From Notolepis coatsorum (lineage: Eukaryota > Chordata > Actinopteri > Aulopiformes > Paralepididae): DNA of 64,000 nucleotides. The stretch lies in contig OZ020585.1 in the NCBI GenBank assembly GCA_963971535.1, positions 157,986,915 through 158,050,914 on the forward strand. Direction: 5' to 3'. The notes beneath the pieces were generated by a model. That model searched no databases. It was given only the letters and a program-made list of their open reading frames with translations, and was not told where the DNA came from. Made by a program: the position numbers and the translations under genes. How positions within the stretch are numbered: the first letter of the stretch is position 1; the number at the start of each line of letters is the position of its first letter. Below, one piece after another: positions 23,014 through 36,130 of this stretch.

Positions 23014-26000
23014 GTGGTATTAATATTGACATGGCCAATGATGAACACTCCACAAAACGGTTCTCCTAAAATAGATCGCCCGCAGCGTAGACGGCAGACA
23101 CCTCAGTACTTAGAGGATTACGTTGCCAGTATACTACCTAGCTTTCTACAGACGTTAAACGCGGAAAAAGTAGATAGTAAAATTATGTCCGACCCTACCG
23201 ACCAGGCTACCCCGCCAGTAGAGACCCTAGCGGGTTCTAACGTAACTGACCAAGCTCACGGTGGGGACCAGGAGGGACCTGACATGACTTTACCCCCCGC
23301 CAAGACCGAAGAAGTAGTCCCCGGAGAGCTCCAGGATAAAGAAAGCCCTCCAGGGATGGAACCCGACCCACCACAAGAAGGGACGCGCACCCCGGAGATG
23401 GATCTCCTCGATACGCCACAGGAGAACGGATCTCCAACGAGTACTACCAGGAGCAGATCACCTCAACCAGCGTCTTCCCCCAGCGAGGCGGACAAGATGC
23501 TGGCACAGGCCTTCATCGCCAGCCTGGCAGCCTCAACCGAGCGCGATCGACTCCAAGCACAGACGCTTAGCGAGCGCGAACATTCTTCCATGGAAAGAGA
23601 ACGCCTTCAAGCACAGCAACGGAGTGACGAAGACCGCATACGCCTGGAGATTAGACGCCTCCAGACGGAAGAGAATATGGGAAGAGACCGCGCCGAAGCC
23701 CAGCGCGCCGCCGCCGAAGCCCAGCGCGCCGCTGCCCAGCGCGCCGCTGCCGGTGCCCAAAGAGAAGCAGAGCGCGACCTCGCTCTCACCAAGCGCGAAG
23801 CCGAGCGCGACCGATTACAAGCGCAGATAATGGAGCAGTTGATTACCAGGGCAACCCCCCCTCCCTCCGCACGGGGCTCCAGGGCCTCGTCAAGACAAGG
23901 GTCAAGGGCACCCTCCCCTACCCGATCAAGCGACCCTGAGCCCGACCACCAGAGAGAGCCTATACCCCTCTCCGAACCTCTTCCCCGACCGGTCCAAGCG
24001 AGACCCAGCTACAGGGAAGAACCGGTCTATACCGCGGAGAGGCTAAATAGACGACTACAGGATCTAGATGACCTGCCAGAGGAAGAAGAAGAGGGAGAGG
24101 AGGAGAGTCAAGCCCAACAGCATCACAGTACTCCACAGGACCAGGAGGTCCAGTACAGCCCAGGCTTTACCCCCGCGGCTCTGCGCTACAGACCCCCGAC
24201 TCAATTCACGGGTGAGCTTGACGCACGACCAGCCCCGAGGAACAGCACCTGGGTACGCAGGCCTTGGTACCCCGCAGGTACCAGCCCACCACGACACGTA
24301 AGAGGAGACTCGCCTAGGAGGCCTCTCCTCCAACGCTCACCGATGTGCGAGCCATCCATGGCATCGTACCTTGGCACACCGACGCTCCCGGACTTCACAC
24401 ACGAGAACAGAGCACAGTACACAGAGCTACGAATGTGCTTAGAGACAATGATGTCCGATGTAGCTGATGAACCGTACAAATATGCTATCCTACTCAAGCA
24501 CCTCAAGGTGCCCCGAGCGCACAATATAGCGCTGGCATATTCCACCTCTACTACCCCATACACCGCGGCTCTAGCAGCACTCGACCAAAGATATGGACGC
24601 ATATGGGACTACGTAATACAAGAGATAAGGAATATTGACCGTCTACCCCCAGCCACAGACAATCGTTCACTAGATGACCTGTCTATCAAGGTACAATCCC
24701 TGGTAGGGATGCTGGGGGCGCAAAAGGAAAAGGGTATGTACGAACTGCACGCAAACTCTAATGTTGAGAGGATTTTAGAGAAGCTCCCGCCCGCCCGACA
24801 AGAGCGCTTCAGGCGGCAAAGAGACCACCGTGATCCTAGCGGTCCCGAGCCATCCCTCCTAGACCTAGCCGACTTCCTGGCGAGAGAAGTCAACAGCCTA
24901 CGGTTGGATACGTTCGTGCGGAGCACACCAAGCTCCAGAGAGGGACCTAGGAGAGCAAACGATGGCCGCAGACTGGTGACCGTCATGCACCAAGCAGAAT
25001 CAGTACCGAGCAACAAGAACAACAGTACCCCCTCGATGAAAGAGAAGTGGAAGATGGTGTGCCCGTACTGCGAAAAGGAACACTGGCTGTCACACTGTGA
25101 CACGTTCAAGAAGATGACCGCCGACGAGGTGAGTCAATGGATAAAGTCCAACCGACGCTGTTACCGATGTGCGCGCAGTCACATGGCAGCCGATTGCCGC
25201 TTAAAGAAGAGGTGTAGTCGGTGTGACGGAGCCCACTTGGACGTCCTACATGACAGTAACAGAAGAAAGCCTGCACCCTCAAGCAGCACAAAGGCAAGTG
25301 TTATGTACATTGACCCCGCCAGCAGCGGGGGCGCCCGGGTGCTCTTGAAGGTGGTCCGCGTAACATTGAGTTACGAAGACAAGGTCATGGACACCTACGC
25401 CGTCCTTGACGACGGGTCAGAGAAGACCCTTCTCCTCGCGTCCGCTGCGGCCCAGCTGGGGCTGCGGGGGAGCGAAGAAACGATGACGATTCGGACAATA
25501 AGAAGAGACCTAAAGACGATAAAGGGCGAGAATGTCTCCTTCACTATCGCAGCAAGCGGGCAGCCAGAGAGACGGTATAGGATCACTAACGCTTTCACCA
25601 GCCAAGACATAGGCCTGTCGCAGTACACCTACCCCATCGCCAAGCTGATGGATAAATATGTGCACCTGCGTCAACTACCTATACCGCTCATAGACGGTGC
25701 CACCCCAACCCTGCTGATAGGATCCGACCATGCACACCTCATCGTCCCGATGGACCGGGTCCACACTGGGCCCAGAGGCTGTCCTGCAGCAGTCGAGACC
25801 CGACTAGGATGGACACTACAAGGCCCCCTCGCTAGGTCTCCTAACCGAACAGCAGCCACTAGCTGCCTCCACTCCAGAGTGACAGAAGAAGACACCACCC
25901 TCCTACAGCATGTCGAGAGGCTATGGACACTAGAGACAATGCCCTTTAAGAACGAAAAGAAAGACATTCGTTCCAAGGAAGACATTTATGCTATAGCCCT

Positions 26001-29000
26001 ACTCGAGCGGGGGACAAAGAGAGTCAAAGTCAACGGAGTGATGAGATACGCAACTCCACTCCTGAGGCGAGAGGGTATGCCTACCTTCCACGCCCCAAAA
26101 GAAGCGACGGAGCGGTATCTATTGAACACAGAGCGGCGCCTAGCCAGAGACCCCGCTCAAGAGACTGTGTACCGCGCTGAGATTGACAAGCTAATCACAG
26201 CGGGAGACATAAAGAAAATTGACATTAAAGAGGCCGATCAGACGAACGAATCATGGTACGTGCCGCACCACAAAGTCCACCACAACGGCAAGGATCGTAT
26301 TGTGTTTAACTGCAGCTACCAGATCGGATCACAAAATCTGAATAAAGAGCTCTTGCCCGGCCCAACACTCGGCCCCTCTCTACTAGGCGTGTTACTACGT
26401 TTCCGCCAAGACAAGGTGGCCATCAGCGGCGACATCAAAGGGATGTTCCTGCAGGTGCGACTAGTGGAGGAGGACAAGCCCCTGCTGCGGTTCTTATGGA
26501 AAGAGAGGATCGGGGACGAGCAACCATCCATCTATCAATGGGAAGTCCTCCCTTTCGGAACCACATGCAGCCCATGCTGTGCTACGTTTGCACTGCAAAA
26601 ACACGTCGCAGAGGACCCAGCAGCTGATGAAGAGGTCCGACAAAGTGTAGGAAATAGTTTCTACGTGGACAACTGTCTGCAAAGCGTCTCGACGCCAGAA
26701 GAAGCCGAGGCCCTCCTACTCAAGCTCCGCGCCTCCCTGATCAAAGGCGGCTTTGATCTCCGGCAGTGGGCCAGCAGCGACCCTCAAGTATTGTGCAGCC
26801 TCTCCCCAGAGGACAAGGCAGGAAGCAGCGAGACCTGGATGGCGACCATCCCAGGAGAAGCCCAAGAAATGACATTAGGACTAGTCTGGCGCTTCAAAAC
26901 AGACTCGCTCCATTATAAACACACACCCCTGACCAAGGAGCAGGGAAGGTCGACTGCACTACCGACCACAAGACGGAGTGTATACAGAACACTCGCCAGA
27001 CAATATGACCCGTTGGGATGTATTCTACCTTACACCACCAGGGCAAAGATGATTGTAAGAGCGTTATGGGACAAGGACCAGGGCTGGGACGACCCCATAC
27101 CCGAACACCTTGCCTCCACATGGAGAGAGTGGGAGACAGAACTCAGCTCACTCCCAGGTGTCAACATACGCCGCAGCTACTTCCCACCCACAGTGAGGCC
27201 GGAGACGTGCCAGATGGACCTGCACGTCTTCAGCGACGCCTCCGAAGTAGCCTACGGATCGGTGGCCTACTTGCGTGCCCGAGAGGAGGGAGGAGAAATA
27301 CATACTGCCTTCATCCTGGCTCGCTCAAGAATAGCCCCCCGCAAGCAACAATCTATCCCGCGTCTAGAGCTCTGCGCAGCCCTAGCAGGAGCGCAACTCG
27401 CCACGTTAATCCAACGTGAACTCACCATCCCGGTGCAAAGAACAATCTTGTGGTCAGACTCCATGACCATACTCACATGGATCCAGTCTGATTCGTGTAG
27501 ATACAAGGTCTTCGTGGGAGTCAGAATCACAGAGATCCAAGACTTAACAGAAGCAGCAAGCTGGAGGTATGTGAACACAAAACACAACCCAGCTGACGTC
27601 ATCACCCGGGGAATGTCCCTGGATGACCTCACCCGTCACAATCTATATAGTGACGGGCCCGAGTTCCTCAAGCTCCCGGAAGAAGAGTGGCCTACACCCA
27701 CCCCACGGGAGGCGAGTGAAGAGGAGGCAGAGAACAAGAAATCTATGTTCTGTGGGTTGACACACACACTCGTCCCCACAGACCCCAACATAGACGACTG
27801 CCTCACCCTTGAGAGTGCGCAGCTAAAGACATTCCTGTGGCACCACCCAGAGGTTCAGCCCACTACTGACATTACTGCAGCTAACTACGAAGAAGCAGAA
27901 CTTCTTCTGCTACAACGAGCCCAGAGAGACTCGTTCCCCGACTGTCTACAGGGATCAAAGCCAGTCCCGTCAGAGCAGATTGCTCCACCTAGCCCCTGAG
28001 AGCGACGCCCATAATCTCATCAGAGTGGGTGGTCGTCTGAGGAGAGCCCCAGACTTACCGGATGACGTCAAGTACCCGATAGTCTTAAACAGCCGACACA
28101 AGGTCACAGAGCTTATCATAAAGAAATACGACGAGGACGTGCATCACGCCGGGGCAGAGAGAGTCTTCGCGGAGATCAGACGCCGTTATTGGATACTGCA
28201 AGGGAGAGAAGCAGTACGACGTTTCCAGCGGACTTGTCTAGACTGTCGTAAATGGCGAGCACAGCCCAGTATACCCCGGATGGCTGACCTACCCCCCTGT
28301 CGCCTCCGACTCGGCGACAAGCCTTTTCACTCCACCGGTATGGACTGTTTCGGCCCGCTGTATGTAAAGAAAGGAAGAGGGACCGAGAAGCGGTGGGGTA
28401 TTGTATTCAAATGCATGACCACCCGAGCGATACACATAGAACTCCTTCCAACCATGAGCACAGACTCATTCCTTGTGGCCTTCCGAAGATTCACATCGCG
28501 GAAAGGGAAGCCGTCTATATTGTTGTCTGATCACGGGACAAGCTTCAAAGGCGGAGAGGGAGAGCTGAGAGAGAGCTTCCAAGCTATGGGCCCAGAACTT
28601 AGGACCCACCTCGCTCCAGCCCAGATTGATTTCCAGTTTGGCCCCCCGAGTGCACCTCACTTCGGTGGAACTTGGGAACGAGAAGTACGTTCAATGGAGA
28701 CAGCCCTGTACGCCGTGCTTGGGGCCCAGACCGTGGCGGAGGAAGTCCTAACGACAGTCCTCACGGAGATCGAGGGAGTATTGAACTCAAAGCCCCTCGG
28801 TTACATCTCAAGTGATGTAGCAGATGTCGACCCAGTCACCCCCAACACTCTCGTGATGGGGCGGCTGGACCCCGCGCTACCACGGACAGTGTACAGGCCT
28901 GAAGAAGCGAACGGCCGAAGAATGTGGAGGTACAGTCAAGTATTGGTTGACAAGTTTTGGAACAGTTTCCTACTCCACTATCTACCGTCTCTACAGACCC

Positions 29001-29251
29001 GCCAGAAATGGGTGAAAGAAAGAGACAATTTGACAGAAGGAACAGTCGTCATGATTATCGACCAGTCACTACCCCGAGCTATGTGGCCGGCCGGCCGCGT
29101 AAGCAAAGTGATCACCGGTGCCGACGGAAAGGTCAGAGCGGCAGAAGTGCTCGTCCAAGGGCGGATATACACCCGGCCCGTGGCGAGGCTAATAGAGTTG
29201 CCAAGGCTCCCCGACACTATTGATGACGACCATGACCCCCTGACTTTGTGA
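23014..29251 (+). pseudogene. BEL/Pao gag-pol coding region
   Basis: Parts in order: a gag region with a long Arg/Ala/Glu-rich coiled coil (about 23,490-23,850) and a conserved DUF1759-like segment (about 24,360-24,900); three Cys/His knuckles (about 25,060-25,260); an aspartic protease with an LDDGS active-site motif (about 25,400); RT with SGDIKGMFLQV, PFGTTCSP and YVDN (about 26,200-26,800); RNase H with FSDASEVAYGS (about 27,230); integrase with an HHCC finger (about 28,140-28,260), DHGTSF and FGGTWER (about 28,530-28,700). YVDN in place of YVDD and the combination of domains fit BEL/Pao. It would encode particle, protease, copying and integration functions. Looks nearly whole, about one interruption. 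Confidence 0.9.
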
Positions 29252-29344
29252 ACTGCCCTACCCTCACAACAGACATTGAGTAGTGGACAGTGCGGTTAAT
29301 CTGTCTCTGCTTATCTAATTAGGTGGGACTAATTAGGAGGCGGC

Positions 29345-30668
29345 TGTTACGAAGGATCAGATTAAACCGAATATATATATTTATTGATTGATATATATTG
29401 CATAATATTTGTATATCGTTTGATATCCCTTGTGTATTCCTTGTACATATACACGGAATATCCCTTTAGCCTAGTACAGACCATAATATTTCGTTCTCCT
29501 ATTGGACAGCGGTCCCTCAGGCGCCATTGCCATACCTCCAAGGTCTGGTTCAAAGTCACCGCCAAAGACTTGCCTGGACATGAACGGTTCTGCGCAAGGA
29601 TATGAGACAGGAATAAAGCTGGTACTAGTTTGTTCACCTAACGTATAAATACGGCGCAGGTGAATACAGAAGTAGAGTTACCCAATAAGTTGAAGCCTCA
29701 CCCACGATACAACGTGTGGTGAAGTATGGCCTGTTTGGCCCCAAATAGAGCATTGAGACCGCGTGCGAATTAATAACTGAAGTATCAGAGTTTAACGCTG
29801 TACCGTCGAGTTCGACCTATTCTATTAATTCAGTAATAGTCTATTTATGTATAGTGTATCGTGCGGCTACCGTTCTACAGTGACCAGCATCACCAACGTT
29901 TCCTCATACCAGCTAGTGTGCTTATCCAGGCTGGGCTGCTTACCCTGGCGCTTTCACCCGAGGAGCCCTAGACGAGGACCGTGTGGATCATGTACACTGG
30001 ATAACCTACCGACGACTGCATAGCCCTTTTCGGCTGGATTATATTTGCTTTTGGTCCTGTAATTGATGGAGCGGAGAATCGCCTACACCCACAATTGTGT
30101 GGGATTTACCCTGTGAGGAGCCACGTCGAGCCCGCCTCTCAGAAGCCTGAGGCCGGCTAGCTTTCTTCCATGCGGAGCTGCATGCTATGGAGAACAGCTG
30201 TATTCGTCTGCGGATCAAGATATTATTGCACCGTCTCCTGTACTTGGAGTCTCTTTATCATCGTTGACCCAGACTCTACTACCGACAAATCCTCTCCCCT
30301 TGCTGGCTTACGACCGGAGGGACCCTACCAGTATCTCTCGCTATCTTACCAGAGTACCATAGATATAATTCCTAAGATTCAGGTTGTATTATTATCTCCT
30401 GCGTAATATGAGAATGGACATACGTTATTGATTTGCCTACGCACATTCCTTTGCCTTATAAGCGCATCCAAAGTAAAGTATATTATGTACTATCATTGCT
30501 GCTAATAAATACTTAAATCCAGTTTTGTGTGGAACCGAGTCATTGTGGGAAGTGTTCATCATAAGATACCTGTGTACTGTATGGCCAGTAGTAATGTACA
30601 TAAGACAGTAGTGGTTTAATGATACCATACTTATTAATACAGTCAGGGAATTGTACCCCTCAGTTACA
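29345..30668 (+). repeat. 3' LTR of BEL/Pao element
   Basis: Same sequence as the 5' LTR apart from one substitution and a 2 bp indel. It is preceded by a short purine-rich run (aattaggaggcgg) that probably serves as the polypurine tract. Confidence 0.92.
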
Positions 30669-30674
30669 ATAGCC

Positions 30675-33473
30675 TGTGCCACATAAACGGCCACCCCACT
30701 CGTCAAATGACCCCACTCTTAAAGAATGACCTCCCAACCAGGACGGGAGCATCAAACTGTCCCATAGAGAGAAAGAGAGAGTGGGAGAGAGATTGAGGGG
30801 GGGGGGAGGGGAGAGAGCAATAGGGAGAGATGTGGGGAGTGAGGGGGAGGGAGAGAGAGAGGAAGAGAGAGTGACAGGTGGGGAGCGAGGGGAAGGGAGG
30901 GCGGAGGGGAGAGAGGGAGAGGGTGAGGGAGGGAAAGACAGGTGGGGTGAGAGGGGAAAGGAGATCGGAGGGGAGAGCGGGAGAGGGGGAGGGAGGGAGA
31001 GACAGGTGGGGTGAGAGGGGAAGGGAGAGCGGAGGGGAGAGAGGGAGAGGGGGAGGAGGGGAGAGAGAGATAGAGGAGGGGGGGAAGAGAGAGGGGGGGG
31101 GTTGAGGGGGGGAGAGGGAGAGGAGGAGGGGGGTAGGGAGAGAGAGAGAGACGTGGGGAGTGAGGGGGAGGGAGAGAGAGAGGAAGGGAGAGAAAGAGAG
31201 AGTGAGCTCATACCATCGTAAACTCGCACACCTGACCCAGCCTACCCCAGCTGCACACACACCCCGTATGGGTCACCAGGCCCACCTAACCATAAAGGTG
31301 GTTCCCTCACACGCTCTAACCCACAAGCCCCAGCAAATACACACTCATATAGCGAGAGAGAGTGGTGGGGGGGCGAGGGGGGGAAGAGAGAATGGAAGAG
31401 CGGTGGAGGAGGGCAGGGAGAGAGAGAGAGAGAAAAGAGAGAGAGAGGGGGGTTGTGGAGAGGGAGAGAGAGGGAGGGAGAGAGGGAGAGAGAGAGAGGG
31501 AGAGAGAGGGGGGGTGTGGAGAGGGAGAGAGAGGGAGGGAGAGAGGGAGAGAGAGAGAGAGAGGGAGAGAGAGGGAGAGGAGGGGGGGTGTGGAGAGAAA
31601 GAGGGAAAGAGGGAGAGAGGGGGGGGGGGTTAGGGAGAGAAGAGAGAGAAAGGGAGAGAGTGGGAGAGCGAGAGAGAGAGGGGGGGGGGTGTGGAGAGAA
31701 AGAGGGAAAGAGGGAGAGAGGGGGGGGTTAGGGAGAGAAGAGAGAGAAAGGGAGAGAGTGGGAGAGCGAGAGAGAGAGGGGGGGGGTGTGGAGAGAAAGA
31801 GGGAAAGAGGGAGAGAGGGGGGGGTTAGGGAGAGAAGAGAGAGAAAGGGAGAGAGTGGGAGAGCGAGAGAGAGAGGGGGGGGGTTCTAAAAGAAGGACAT
31901 ATTTTCTTTCAATGTAACACAGCCACACACGACATAAACTACAGCTGCTAAACGCTTCCTGTATCTGCTTAGGACGGGAGTCTAAATATGCCTCTACCGC
32001 CCCCTAGCGCAGTTCCAACCACATCGCTTTGAAAATAATTATCCCTTATAATCATTACCCCTCGCCCCGTCTAAAATGGCTACCACGGCGCTCCACCTAA
32101 ACTGGCCGCGCATCGCCAGACTTCCCAAGAGTCTCGTCATGCTATGTCGTTAGCACAGGTAGCTTAGCATATTAGCTTCGTTAGCTTTAGCACAGCGCAG
32201 GTAGCCAGCCTGTCCTCCGCTCCACGCACCCTTATGACGTCACAACCGGCGACCGCTTAGCCGTTAGCGCGGCTAGTTAGCATTAGCTTAGCTTCACCCA
32301 CGACACCATAATAACGTTCCCCAACGGCCCATTGTCCCGTTTCGCCGCACGGGCCGACACCTCGCAATGTTAACGCAACACCACTTTCCCTACAACAGAA
32401 CTCTAATCCTCTCAAAACGCCAGTGTACAGATTTAATCAAAAAATAAAAACATTACATCACACAGGCCCTCTCAAAACACTAGCTTGACCCCACCGCCTT
32501 TGTTTCCGCAGTGCCCAGGACGACTTCCGGGTCAAACTTTCACTCCATTCCGATCCCTCAATACATTAAACAACTACTTTATCCGCGTCGAATTTGAAAA
32601 TTTTTAAGTGCCTTACACATCCCCGTAGTCCCATGATACTACCGATCGACTTTATACACTTGAAACTACGCCGCTTTGTCACTAGCATCCCCCGGTCGCC
32701 CCCTAGGCTAATGTAGCAGCTAACTGCTGCTGTGTTCCAACGGCCCTCGAAAAACCGGCGTTCAACTATTACATTTCCCCACGGCTGTTTGGTCATTAAA
32801 ATTTCATAATAATACAACAATAAGCTCTTACGTTTCGTCAATCATTCCTAACCATAGCAGCCATTCAAACATACATATTATTGCCACACCTAACCACAAA
32901 TAAAAACACAAACATCCATTCAGATTTACATACTATTGCCATTAGAACGTCCGCGCGGCAATTTTTTTTAAATTCACATTTCGTTTTACTTTATTCAATA
33001 ACTTCTGCGCGACTATTAAAAATGAGATCAAGTGCAATCGTACACTTTAACTATACTGAATGTTTAAGATTACAACCAGTCTTTCAACCGAATTGCTACC
33101 AAGTACTATATCAGTCTTTCAACCGAATTGCTACCAAGTACCATTGTTCACCGATTATCACGGCGGACGTGCCTCGTAATATGTACCGGAGTATCACGCA
33201 CTAAAAAAGTATCTCCCTAGACTTTGGGGTTTGTGTAATCCACAAACTCAATTTGTAGACAACCCCTTCGTCGTCTTGATCTATTTGAAATACACCCTAA
33301 AGCGGGCATATTCTTCATTTAGTTCGGTCGATATTAAATGCAGAGAGCACGATTCGTCGAATTGAAACAGAAACGGCTGTCTCAGCTTTAACATGTTACA
33401 ACCTACGTATATCTCCAGCTAGGACCTAACCTATCACATTACGCCATGGCTCGCTTATTTCCCCGTGATCCAT
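30675..33473 (-). other. Leader of giant LTR element, part 2
   Basis: Continues the leader from the L1-Tx1 insertion to the BEL insertion. 33052-33473 matches the beginning of the window (1-425). 31900-32330 is rich in gttagc/gctagc words. No credible frame. Confidence 0.55.
30771..31893. repeat. GA-rich low-complexity and minisatellite tract
   Basis: About 1 kb of G/A on the plus strand, broken by a normal stretch at 31205-31350. Within it are ~70 bp units (gacaggtgggg... near 30870-31030) and ~97-100 bp units (gtgtggagagaaagaggg at 31588, 31690 and 31787). Long frames here read only RE/GR or SPPL repeats and are not genes. Confidence 0.9.
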
Positions 33474-33490
33474 AACAAGCCCCCTGTTAC
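33474..33490. repeat. Left target-site duplication of the L1-Tx1 LINE
   Basis: aacaagccccctgttac, 17 bp, repeated exactly at 40793-40809. The first two bases could belong to the poly-A tail of the LINE on the right side. Confidence 0.92.
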
Positions 33491-33659
33491 GGGGGAGCTG
33501 AGCGATCATGGAGTAGACGTGTTTCACATGAGCTCCCTTCTACCGTGCTGAATATACGTTTCTCCCCATTAGTCTTTATTTTATTTTTATTTGTTTTTTA
33601 TCTGTTTGCTAGGTCGTCGTGTTTAGTATACTGTCGTCGACTTTTTTCGACTTTCTGCG

Positions 33660-34568
33660 ATGACTGGGGTGGAAACCAGAGCCATGAGCGCCCCATCCAG
33701 CAAACCACCACCACCCGGCCTAGCCGCATCGTCGTCCGGTGTCGGGGAAATAAGCGAAGCTGTGCTCTTGGTCATGACCAAGCTACACGCAGACTCTGAG
33801 GCACGCGTCGCTGAAGCACAGAAGAAAGTGTTGGCGGATTTTTGTGTCAACCTCCGTCGTGAGATATCGGAGGAAATACGGCTGGCGGTGGTCCCGCTGA
33901 CAGACAAGATGGAGTCGATTCACGCTGCCTCATCGGCTAATGCTAACAAACTAGCCATGCTAACGACGGAGGTATCATTACAGTGCGAGAAGATGGCGGG
34001 TCTCGAATCCGCCCTGCTGGCTAGGCAGGCTGAAGTCAACAAACTACAGTCGGCAATGGAGGAGATGCAGTCCCGGGATAGACGCCACAACGTCTGGATT
34101 GTTGGAGTACCGGAGACCAGCGGTGAAGGCCGTCTCTCTGAGACCATGCCCGAACTGCTGCAGAAAATACTAGGGACGGATGTCCTCCCTTCGCCTCCTG
34201 TCTGTGAGTCGGCCTACAGAGCGGGCAGGTTTTCTCCCGGCGTGAACAAAGAGCCGAGGCCCATCATAGTCAAGCTGAACAGGCTTCAGCAGAGAGAACT
34301 CATCATGCGGTCGGCTCGTACCAGAAGGGGTAATCTGAGGCTTGGCGATCACAAAGTGGCCATTTTCGAGGACTTTACGCCGGAGGTTCAAGCACAGAGA
34401 GGCGAATACAAGGTGGTCCTGACTAAGCTATGGAAACTAGGCCTGAGGCCCACGTTATTCGCTCCCGCGAAATTATCTGTATTGGAGAAGGTCGATGGTC
34501 AGCGTTCATTTTGGTTGTTGGCTAAAGCGAAGGAATATCTCGCGGCGATACCCGAGACTGTTGCTTGA
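33660..34568 (+). CDS. L1-type ORF1 protein (RNA-binding chaperone)
   Basis: A 302-residue frame, open from ATG 33660 to stop. A second ATG at 33684 is also possible. Ser/Pro-rich residues 1-35 are probably disordered; a heptad-like helical region (about 40-140) should form the trimeric coiled coil; NVWIVGVPETSGEGRLSE begins the RRM-like domain (about residue 143); PRPIIVKLNRLQQRELIM and the C-terminal domain KVAIFEDFTPEVQAQRGEY follow, as in the Transposase_22/L1 ORF1 family. It would coat the LINE RNA in cytoplasmic RNPs. It looks intact. Confidence 0.85.
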   Translation: MTGVETRAMSAPSSKPPPPGLAASSSGVGEISEAVLLVMTKLHADSEARVAEAQKKVLADFCVNLRREISEEIRLAVVPLTDKMESIHAASSANANKLAMLTTEVSLQCEKMAGLESALLARQAEVNKLQSAMEEMQSRDRRHNVWIVGVPETSGEGRLSETMPELLQKILGTDVLPSPPVCESAYRAGRFSPGVNKEPRPIIVKLNRLQQRELIMRSARTRRGNLRLGDHKVAIFEDFTPEVQAQRGEYKVVLTKLWKLGLRPTLFAPAKLSVLEKVDGQRSFWLLAKAKEYLAAIPETVA

Positions 34569-34981
34569 TGATATCTATGTCGGGTGAGTGACTTGGCGGT
34601 GTGTGCCTATATACGTTGATTAGGCCGACTATTCACAAATACTTGCTGTCATGCCCAGACATGCTAACTGCCCGCTGCCCATCCAACTAGTGGGGCTTCC
34701 CAATGACTTCTGTTACTTGCTAAAGCTGACCTCATGGTCGTACTTGTGTATCGCCTCGTTGGAAGCTAACGAGCTAGCTGAACAATGTACATAATAGGCT
34801 AACGTGCTATCCGGATTCATCACTAGCTTACGCGCTAGCCTCGGGCTAGCTAAGCGGGCTTCATCTATCGTCTGCGCTGAGACATTCGAGACCCGTTAAT
34901 GGTTACGTATTTTGGTTGCTGTTGCTGTTCAAAGTGACATTGGTTTGCACAATTCAAGAGTGATCGGGTCTTTAACTAACT

Positions 34982-36130
34982 TCTGGTATGCTTTTATTTT
35001 TATATCCAGGTTGTTTTGAGCGTTGGGATCCAATAGTAGAAGCCAAGGTCGGTTGAATATGCATATACAATATATGATAACAGGTTGGGTCGGGTATGGC
35101 TTGCACCTTATGGCTATATGGTTATATGGCTTGCACTTTAGCCATAACCCTCTTTTCCTTTTTTTTTCTTATTGTCGCTGTTTTTATGTCATCTGTATGC
35201 ACGATTTAAATGTGATCCGATTCTACCTTGGACTAACTGCTGATATGCCTTAATTTTGTTTTGAATTTTCCGTGATCCATTTGTGCTATAACGTTGCGAC
35301 ATTAATATGCAGACTCCAAGGTAGATGGTTACAGGGTTGATGTTGAGTGATTATATAATAATGGCAAATTTTTCCATTATAGCTGTCATGTTAGGGCCAA
35401 GGCTCACGTTGGCTCTCGACCGAATATACATAAAATATGTGATAACAGGCTGGCTTAGGTTTAGCTTTGCTTGCACTTTAGCCATAACCCTCTTTTTCCT
35501 TTCCTATTATTGTCGCTGTTTTAATGGCATTTGAATGAGCAATTTAACTGTGATTCGATCCTACCTTAGACTAACTGCTGATATGCTTTGATTTTGTTTT
35601 GAATTTTCCCTTATCCATTTATACTATAACGTTGCAACATTAATATGCAGACTACGAGGTAGATGGTCACAGGGTTGATGTTGAGTAATTATATAATAAT
35701 GGCAAATTTTTCCATTATAGCTGTCATGTTAGGGCCAAGGTTCACGTTGGCTCTCGAACGAATATACATAAATATGTGATAACAGGCTGGGTCAGGTTTA
35801 ACTTTGCTTGCACTTTAGCCATAACCCTCTTTTTCCTTTTCCTATTATTGTCGATTCTTACATAGGTTATGTCATTTCAGCCGTTGTGCCTGATCAGAGG
35901 GACTGCTTCAGGGGTGCACTTTAACCATAACCCCTTTTTTCCCTTTCTTATTATTGTCATTGTTAATTGACATTGTTCACACAATTTTGCACAATTAACC
36001 TGTGACCCGATCCTGCCTTAGACTATCGGCTGGGATGCTTTAATTTAATTTTGTTTTGAATTTTCCTGTACCCATTTGGGCTATAAAATTGCGACGTTGA
36101 AGCGCAGATTCGGAAATAGATGGTTGCAGG
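34982..36130 (+). repeat. Tandem ~340 bp diverged repeats between ORF1 and ORF2
   Basis: Phrases such as tttgaattttccgtgatcc (about 35259), tttgaattttcccttatcc (about 35600) and tttgaattttcctgtaccc (about 36055), and the linked ggttgatgttgag and cactttagccataaccctc, recur with a ~340 bp step. There are three to four copies, the outer ones partial. They are part of the LINE, because both flanking ORFs belong to it. A role in internal transcription or translation of ORF2 is only a guess. Confidence 0.75.

Larger units (their letters stand above)
21642..30674 (+). mobile_element. BEL/Pao LTR retrotransposon, nearly whole and very young
   Basis: Two ~1.32 kb LTRs (21648-22969, 29345-30668) flank a ~6.4 kb interior holding gag, protease, RT, RNase H and integrase parts in BEL/Pao order. 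A 5-6 bp target duplication, (a)tagcc, lies outside both LTRs (21642-21647 and 30669-30674). The LTRs appear to differ by one substitution and one 2 bp indel, so the insertion is recent. It sits plus-strand inside the leader of the minus-strand giant LTR element, so it is younger than that. The coding region looks nearly whole, with about one interruption. Fossil in the sense of this annotation. Confidence 0.92.

Noticed and set aside
30660-31928. Long frames in the GA-rich tract (SPSLPP or GREREGE)
   Set aside because: Low-complexity composition only.
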